18,810 bases of DNA. Origin: Deltaproteobacteria bacterium (GTDB taxonomy: Bacteria > Desulfobacterota > DSM-4660 > Desulfatiglandales > HGW-15). Location of the stretch: assembly GCA_019308525.1 (NCBI GenBank), contig JAFDIC010000029.1, forward strand, positions 1-18,810. The letters run 5' to 3'. The position numbers and the translations under genes are program-made. A model generated the notes under the pieces. The model saw nothing but the letters and a program-made list of their open reading frames with translations, did not search any database and was not told the origin of the DNA. This document shows positions 15,394 to 18,810 of the stretch, one piece after another (position 1 is the stretch's first letter; each line of letters starts with the position of its first letter).

Positions 15394-15660
15394 TTACTTA
15401 CCGTAACTCTTCACGAGATAATCTATGATAATACGCGCCTCTTCCGCACTGATCGGAGCCCGGTTCCTGTCCTTCATCCTCATGACCGTGGCCTCCCACT
15501 GCTCCCTGGTCTTTCTCTTTGACTTTGCCCTCTGGATTGAGTGGCATGTACTGCATTTTTTCTCGAAGAGGTCTTTCCCGCTCCCTTCTGCCCTTGACTG
15601 GGGAGGCCAACTAAAGGGAAAAAAGCAAAAAACAAGAAACAGCACAACGATCTTTCTCAC
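15394..15660 (-). CDS. Small monohaem cytochrome c
   Basis: 88 residues. An export signal (RKIVVLFLVFCFFPF, cleavage near residue 24) precedes a single haem c site, C36-S-T-C-H40. A Met-containing helix (TREQWEATVMRMKDRN, M60/M62) can provide the sixth ligand, and a C-terminal helix with EEARIIIDYLVKSYG follows, as in class I cytochromes and stand-alone cytochrome domains. It should be a periplasmic electron carrier of about 7 kDa after processing. The start is GTG 15660, with a strong AAGGAGG eight bases upstream. The gene lies 36 bases after the PilZ gene and 27 before the zinc-ribbon gene. Redox partners are not identifiable here, but the octahaem cytochrome 5.6 kb away is one possibility. 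Confidence 0.88.
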   Translation of the reverse strand: MRKIVVLFLVFCFFPFSWPPQSRAEGSGKDLFEKKCSTCHSIQRAKSKRKTREQWEATVMRMKDRNRAPISAEEARIIIDYLVKSYGK

Positions 15661-15696
15661 GAATGAACCCTCCTTGCGAGTGTAATGAAGTCGGGG

Positions 15697-16029
15697 TTAA
15701 GAGCCCGGAAAGGGCAACGTATTTTTAAAGACCTCGAAGGTAATGTCAACGGCTTCTGATTCTCTGCCCCAAAGATCCTGAAACTCCACTCCTATCCCCT
15801 CCCTTCCTACGTGGACGACCCTGGCCCTGATCCTCATGGGTCTCGTTTCAAGGGGAAATTTTGTAAAGAGCGTGACCTGCTTGCCCCTTTCGTAGTGGCG
15901 CCAGTTGTTTGTCTGTATAAATGCCCCTCCTGTACTCAGGTTCATTATCTTGCTGGCCGGCTTGACACCATTGATGATAGCCGGGTGACGAAACTCTATT
16001 CGAGGACAAAGCCTTCTTTCCTGTACCAT
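15697..16029 (-). CDS. PilZ-domain c-di-GMP-binding protein
   Basis: 110 residues comprising a single PilZ domain. Both c-di-GMP-binding motifs are present: R5-R6-x3-R10 (ERRLCPR) at the N-terminus and N30-x-S32-x2-G35 (NLSTGGAF). The later strands include RIRARVVHVGREGIGVEFQDL, the usual end of the barrel. Stand-alone PilZ proteins act as effectors that relay c-di-GMP levels to motility, exopolysaccharide synthesis or transcription machinery. ATG 16029 has GGGGAG just upstream at short spacing. It is the first gene of the - strand unit that continues into the small cytochrome and zinc-ribbon genes, and it is divergent from rubrerythrin. Its target is unknown; a link to the glycan cluster in this window is possible but not shown. 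Confidence 0.87.
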   Translation of the reverse strand: MVQERRLCPRIEFRHPAIINGVKPASKIMNLSTGGAFIQTNNWRHYERGKQVTLFTKFPLETRPMRIRARVVHVGREGIGVEFQDLWGRESEAVDITFEVFKNTLPFPGS

Positions 16030-16198
16030 AGCTCCCCATTTTCTCTAATAATGAGAAACTTCCCCAATAAGGCCAAATTGCCAACAAGAGCACTATTCCA
16101 ATTCTGACTGATGCATGCCTTCCGGTCATTTGATATCATTTTATTGGGTCTTTGTGAACAAGGAATCGATGTGAAATCCTTTTTCCAGGGAGAAATCC

Positions 16199-16227
16199 TT
16201 GACACTTATATCCTTTTTTCTTATTTC
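16199..16227 (+). promoter_or_regulatory. Possible promoter for rubrerythrin
   Basis: A perfect -35 box, TTGACA at 16199-16204, is followed 17 bases later by TATTTC at 16222-16227, a poor -10, in a strongly AT-rich tract. The spacing is right and it is the best candidate in the divergent region 16030-16305. No clear operator is seen. A transcript starting near 16235 would have a leader of about 70 bases. Confidence 0.35.
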
Positions 16228-16305
16228 TTCAAATATTATTGAGCCTGATTTATTGATCTTAGAAATTCTTACCTTGAGCAAGGAAAAAGAGAAAGGAGCC
16301 GACTT

Positions 16306-16881
16306 ATGCCTACTTTGAAGGGATCAAAGACGGAACACAACCTACTTGCAGCCTTTGCCGGAGAATCTCAGGCCCGTAACCGCTATACCTTTGCCGCCAG
16401 CATTGCAAGGAAGGAAGGCTTTGAGCAGATCAGCGCGATATTCCTGGAGACTGCTGATAATGAAAAGGAGCACGCCAAGCTGTTTTTCAAACAGCTTGAA
16501 GGGGGCGAGGCCACAATCACCGCCGGCTATCCCGCCGGGGTTCCAGGGGATACCCTGGCCCAGTTAAAGGCCGCCGCCGCGGGCGAAAAACTGGAATGGA
16601 CAACACTTTATTCAGAGTTCGCCGACGTAGCCAGGGAAGAAGGCTTCAATGAAGCGGCGCGCATCTTCAACCAGGTAGCGGAGGTGGAAAAATGGCACGA
16701 GCGCCGATATAACAAGCTAATAGAAGCGGTTGAGGGCGGCACTGTGTTCAAGAGACCGGAAAAGGCGCTCTGGAAGTGCAGGAACTGTGGCCGCATCATA
16801 GAGGCTACAGAGGCACCGGAGAAATGTCCCACCTGCGATCACCCACGAGCCTATTTCGAGCTATTTGCTGAAAACTATTAA
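16306..16881 (+). CDS. rbr: Rubrerythrin
   Basis: 191 residues, the standard length. The N-terminal ferritin-like four-helix bundle carries the di-iron ligands: E20 in AGESQARNRY, E53 and H56 in DNEKEHAK, E104 in the third helix (YSEFADVAREE), and E128/H131 in EVEKWHER. A C-terminal rubredoxin-like FeS4 knuckle follows, with C158-x2-C161 and C174-x2-C177 (CRNCG, CPTCDHP). Rubrerythrin reduces hydrogen peroxide in the cytoplasm of anaerobes, with electrons passing through the rubredoxin centre. The ATG is preceded by AAAGGAG seven bases away. It is transcribed alone, with a strong hairpin terminator after it. It points to an anaerobic host that meets oxygen at times. Confidence 0.95.
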   Translation: MPTLKGSKTEHNLLAAFAGESQARNRYTFAASIARKEGFEQISAIFLETADNEKEHAKLFFKQLEGGEATITAGYPAGVPGDTLAQLKAAAAGEKLEWTTLYSEFADVAREEGFNEAARIFNQVAEVEKWHERRYNKLIEAVEGGTVFKRPEKALWKCRNCGRIIEATEAPEKCPTCDHPRAYFELFAENY

Positions 16882-16903
16882 CAAATTACCATATGCACCG
16901 AGG

Positions 16904-16942
16904 GAAACTCCCCCGCTTCACACGGCGGGGAGTTTCGTTTTT
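16904..16942 (+). terminator. Rho-independent terminator of rubrerythrin
   Basis: GAAACT-(C)-CCCCGC pairs with GCGGGG-AGTTTC, a 12-bp stem with one bulged C and an eight-base loop, followed by GTTTTT. It begins 22 bases after the rubrerythrin stop. Its position and T-run make it a convincing intrinsic terminator that separates rubrerythrin from the GntR regulator. Confidence 0.87.
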
Positions 16943-17035
16943 CAGGAGCGGCCACTCAAATTCTCCCACCCGGATAGAGGCTTTTCTCTGATATACCCCA
17001 AGAATTGTGAAAAAAATAGTGCAGAAAATTCAGGC

Positions 17036-17063
17036 TTGACAATCGAAATGCTTCTAGGATAAT
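17036..17063 (+). promoter_or_regulatory. Promoter of the GntR regulator gene
   Basis: TTGACA at 17036-17041 matches the -35 consensus exactly, and GATAAT at 17058-17063 matches five of six -10 bases, with a 16-base spacer. Transcription would start near 17070, which coincides with the left edge of the palindrome at 17070-17092. This is the best promoter in the window. Confidence 0.65.
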
Positions 17064-17069
17064 CTCCGT

Positions 17070-17092
17070 ATCCGGAATTCGGGATTCCGGAT
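17070..17092 (+). promoter_or_regulatory. Likely operator: 9-bp inverted repeat at +1
   Basis: ATCCGGAAT TCGGG ATTCCGGAT is a perfect nine-base inverted repeat with a five-base spacer. It sits directly downstream of the promoter and 34 bases before the regulator's start codon. A dimeric GntR-family repressor bound here would block its own transcription. The ATG inside the right arm (17091) has no ribosome site and is not used as the start. Confidence 0.6.
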
Positions 17093-17126
17093 GCAATTCT
17101 TTAGCTCTGTAGGAGGTGGAGGGAAA

Positions 17127-17807
17127 ATGGCAATTGACCTCAAGCGCGATTTCAAGAGCTTAGAACAACGAGCATATGAAGCAATCAAAGGAATGATCCT
17201 CTCAGGAGAACTTCAGCCCAATATTCGCCTGACCGAGGATAAGATGGCCAAATCACTTGGCATAAGCCGCACAACCGTTAAGAAGGCCTTTATCCGCCTA
17301 AAAGAAGAATATCTGCTCGAAGACGCATCCTCCCATGGAGTTCAAGTCAAATTGACCAGCATGAAGGAATGCCTGGAAGCCTATGAAGTCAGAGAAGTAT
17401 TGGAGGGCCTGGCAGGCAGAATAGCGGCCAGATCAGCCGATGAAAAGAGTGTTTCAAAGATGATAGAAGAATTCGAAAAGCTCAAAGCCTCGGGAAAAGA
17501 CATGGATATGAACGAGTTTGAGCGCTTGAATTACAATTTCCACAAAATGCTTGCGGATTGCTATGAAAACAAGTCCATAACAAAGTTCATCATCTCTTTG
17601 TTAATGCAAAGCAAATCTTTCCACCATGAACGTCAAATAAAATCCTTTTATGCCGATGGTTCTGTAAATGAACATCTGGCCGTGCTCTATGCCATCAGGA
17701 ACCGTGAAGAAGCCAAGGCCGAGCACCTGGCACGTAAACATGTCCAGAATGTGAGAGAAGCCTTCATCAATATCCTGAAAGAAGATTATGACAGGGAAAC
17801 CGGTTAA
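17127..17807 (+). CDS. GntR-family transcriptional regulator with FCD domain
   Basis: 226 residues from ATG 17127, which is preceded by overlapping AGGAGGT and GGAGGG sites. The N-terminal winged helix runs to about residue 75 (YEAIKGMILSGELQP, then LTEDKMAKSLGISRTTVKKA as the recognition helix, and LLEDASSHGVQV as the wing). The all-helical FCD effector domain follows, with YEVREVLEGLAGRIAA, NYNFHKML, NEHLAVLYAI and ARKHVQNV. The last three supply histidines of the metal-binding pocket. FCD regulators usually sense carboxylic acids or sugars and repress catabolic genes. The upstream palindrome indicates autoregulation, and the flavoprotein/ferredoxin genes just downstream on the same strand are the natural targets. 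A small ACCGG-TTAAG-CCGGT hairpin spans the stop codon (17799-17813) but lacks a T-run. Confidence 0.88.
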   Translation: MAIDLKRDFKSLEQRAYEAIKGMILSGELQPNIRLTEDKMAKSLGISRTTVKKAFIRLKEEYLLEDASSHGVQVKLTSMKECLEAYEVREVLEGLAGRIAARSADEKSVSKMIEEFEKLKASGKDMDMNEFERLNYNFHKMLADCYENKSITKFIISLLMQSKSFHHERQIKSFYADGSVNEHLAVLYAIRNREEAKAEHLARKHVQNVREAFINILKEDYDRETG

Positions 17808-17869
17808 GCCGGTCCTCGATGAAAGGTTGTCCCAAACCCGCTTATGGTCGAGCCGAAGGAGGCATTTCC

Positions 17870-17914
17870 ATGGCATTGCGGCAGCGAGGAACTCATGAAT
17901 GGTTGACAAAATAG
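17870..17914 (+). CDS. Possible 14-codon leader ORF
   Basis: ATG 17870 has an excellent ribosome site (AAGGAGG at 17857-17863). It opens a 14-codon frame, MALRQRGTHEWLTK, ending with TAG at 17912-17914. It overlaps the first 16 bases of the broken flavoprotein gene (start 17899) in another frame. It could be a leader peptide that couples translation, the relic of a deleted gene's start, or chance. No family can be assigned to so short a product. Confidence 0.25.
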   Translation: MALRQRGTHEWLTK

Positions 17915-18368
17915 TTGAAACAGACGTCCTGGTCATCGGTGGTGGTCTCGCCGGTACCTGGGCAGCGATCAGGGCAAAGGATTTTGTGGGCAACGTAGGG
18001 TGGTGGACAAGTCCAAGGTATCGCGTAGCGGGCCTTCCTCTACCAACGCCGGTGTCATACTCTGTCCAACCGAGGATGACGACCTGGCTGCCTGGCACGA
18101 GGAAATCGTGTTGGGGGGAGAGTACATGAATGACCAGGACTGGGTTGCCTTGATGCTTCGAGAGCTGATACCGAGAATGCGCGATATGCAAGAATGGGGA
18201 GTTCCTTTCGAAAGGGATGATATCCACTGGCTGAAAAGGGTCGTATTGAGATCCAATGGGGAGGGGATTACGACGCGTCTTGAGCCCATTCCTGTGTATC
18301 GATATCCGGTCAAGCCAGACCGCTTCCAGAAATCACCGGCCCCGGTGCGGGTATCTCTTAAGAGTTAA
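17899..18368 (+). pseudogene. Truncated, frameshifted AprA/fumarate-reductase-like flavoprotein
   Basis: From ATG 17899 (GAGGA eight bases upstream) the product begins with a textbook FAD-binding Rossmann start, VETDVLVIGGGLAGTWAAIR. Around 17995-18003 the frame breaks. The continuation, in a different frame from 18000, reads VVDKSKVSRSGPSSTNAG and on through AAWHEEIVLGG, DQDWVALMLREL and WGVPFERDD. These segments correspond to residues ~35-120 of the adenylylsulfate-reductase-alpha/fumarate-reductase flavoprotein family. After about 18235 the similarity stops, and a 45-codon basic tail leads to TAA 18366-18368. Intact relatives have over 500 residues, so the substrate-binding and second FAD-contact regions are gone. 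The stop is 12 bases before an intact ferredoxin gene, which suggests an internal deletion that spared the neighbour. It is probably non-functional. Confidence 0.75.
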
Positions 18369-18380
18369 GGAAAGCGATCT

Positions 18381-18599
18381 ATGGCGATCGAAAAAATAGA
18401 CGAAGGCCTGTGCAACGGATGCGGTATTTGTATTGATACCTGTCCTATGGACGTTTTGCGACTGGATGAGGAAAAGGGGAAAGCATGTATAAGATACCCT
18501 GGTGACTGCACTGTTTGCTATTTTTGCGAGATGGACTGTCCCACAGGAGCCATCTACGTCTCTCCGAAGGCCGCAAGAAGGGTACTGGTTCCATATTGA
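18381..18599 (+). CDS. 2x[4Fe-4S] ferredoxin, AprB-like
   Basis: 72 residues. Two complete cluster motifs: C11-x2-C14-x2-C17-x3-C21-P (CNGCGICIDTCP) and C43-x2-C46-x2-C49-x3-C53-P (CTVCYFCEMDCP). The pattern ending in CPTGAIYVSP is that of the iron-sulfur partners of AprA-like and fumarate-reductase-like flavoproteins. It should carry low-potential electrons in the cytoplasm to or from the flanking flavoproteins. ATG 18381 has AAGGA about ten bases upstream. The gene is intact even though the flavoprotein gene before it is broken, and the next flavoprotein starts 57 bases later, so it may now serve that enzyme alone. Confidence 0.92.
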   Translation: MAIEKIDEGLCNGCGICIDTCPMDVLRLDEEKGKACIRYPGDCTVCYFCEMDCPTGAIYVSPKAARRVLVPY

Positions 18600-18656
18600 A
18601 GCCGCTTTGGAAGTGTTATGACAAATTCCCTGCGAACAATGCTAAAAGGATCTGAC

Positions 18657-18810
18657 ATGAAGATGGAAAGGGTCGAAAGCGACGTACTATGTGTCGGGGG
18701 AGGTATCGCTGGCCTGATGGGGGCCATCAGGGCCGGGGAACTGGGGGCAAGCGTAGTAATCGCCGAAAAGGGAAACACCCTGTACAGCGGTTCTGGACGT
18801 GCAGGAAACG
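18657..18810 (+). CDS. FAD-binding flavoprotein, N-terminal part (3' truncated by window)
   Basis: The frame is open from ATG 18657 to the window edge, giving 51 residues. It starts with VESDVLCVGGGIAGLMGAIR, the dinucleotide-binding GxGxxG loop of FAD oxidoreductases. The adjoining ASVVIAEKGNTLYSGSGRAGN segment contains the acidic residue at the end of the second strand that holds the FAD ribose. This is again the AprA/fumarate reductase/succinate dehydrogenase flavoprotein type, paralogous to the broken copy upstream. AAGGA seven bases before supports 18657. An in-frame ATG at 18618 would add 13 residues but has a weak ribosome site. With the ferredoxin it probably forms a heterodimeric or larger soluble oxidoreductase. 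The substrate is unknown. Confidence 0.87.
   Translation, partial: MKMERVESDVLCVGGGIAGLMGAIRAGELGASVVIAEKGNTLYSGSGRAGN

Noticed and set aside
15848..16129. 93-codon - strand frame upstream of and overlapping the PilZ gene, with a hydrophobic start
   Set aside because: No ribosome site at 16129, and most of it is out of frame with the well-supported PilZ gene.
16865..17062. 65-codon + strand frame after rubrerythrin
   Set aside because: It spans the terminator hairpin and the GntR promoter and has no coding character.
17091..17126. Upstream in-frame ATG of the GntR gene
   Set aside because: The codon is part of the inverted repeat and lacks a ribosome site. ATG 17127 has two overlapping Shine-Dalgarno sequences and fits the family's N-terminus.
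17799..17813. ACCGG-TTAAG-CCGGT hairpin at the end of the GntR gene as a terminator
   Set aside because: Only a five-base stem, overlapping the stop codon, with no T-run on the + strand.
17601..18227. 208-codon - strand frame over the GntR end and the broken flavoprotein
   Set aside because: Antisense to two recognisable protein-coding stretches; no domain seen in its product.

Overview
The window looks like chromosomal DNA from an anaerobic or microaerophilic Gram-negative bacterium, most likely of the Desulfobacterota (deltaproteobacterial) type. This is inferred from the gene content: a multihaem cytochrome of the hydroxylamine-oxidoreductase type, rubrerythrin, AprA/fumarate-reductase-like flavoproteins next to a two-cluster ferredoxin, and small c-type cytochromes. 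No rRNA, tRNA, CRISPR array or intact transposase was seen.

Region 1 (1-8316, + strand) is a tightly packed surface-polysaccharide cluster. It holds the tail of a family-2 glycosyltransferase, a membrane family-39-type glycosyltransferase, a family-2 glycosyltransferase, a WaaE-like family-2 glycosyltransferase, two family-4 glycosyltransferases, GDP-mannose 4,6-dehydratase (gmd) and a third family-4 glycosyltransferase. Several stops and starts overlap (ATGA junctions), so this is probably one transcript. Gmd makes the precursor of deoxyhexose nucleotide sugars, and the transferases would assemble an O-antigen, LPS outer core or exopolysaccharide. The reductase that finishes the sugar is not in the window.

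Region 2 (8294-11725, - strand) converges on region 1 with a 23-bp tail-to-tail overlap. In transcription order it encodes an HD-domain protein, a RimI-like acetyltransferase, a membrane-anchored TPR protein and an octahaem HAO-family cytochrome c. Region 3 (11763-14047, - strand) has rmuC, an uncertain small ORF and a host-attachment-family protein, followed by a short heptanucleotide repeat.

Region 4 (14276-14918, - strand) is a decayed Fsr-type MFS transporter gene with two frameshifts. It has lost its middle, and a 63-bp palindromic element sits at the scar. Region 5 (15115-16029, - strand) is a small operon: a PilZ-domain protein, a small cytochrome c and a short zinc-ribbon-like protein.

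Region 6 (16199-18810, + strand) carries rubrerythrin with a strong terminator, then a GntR/FCD regulator whose promoter is followed at +1 by a perfect 9-bp inverted repeat. After it come a broken AprA-like flavoprotein gene, an intact 2x[4Fe-4S] ferredoxin and the start of a second FAD flavoprotein running off the right edge. The regulator probably controls itself and perhaps this redox module. The broken first flavoprotein suggests the module is changing or decaying.
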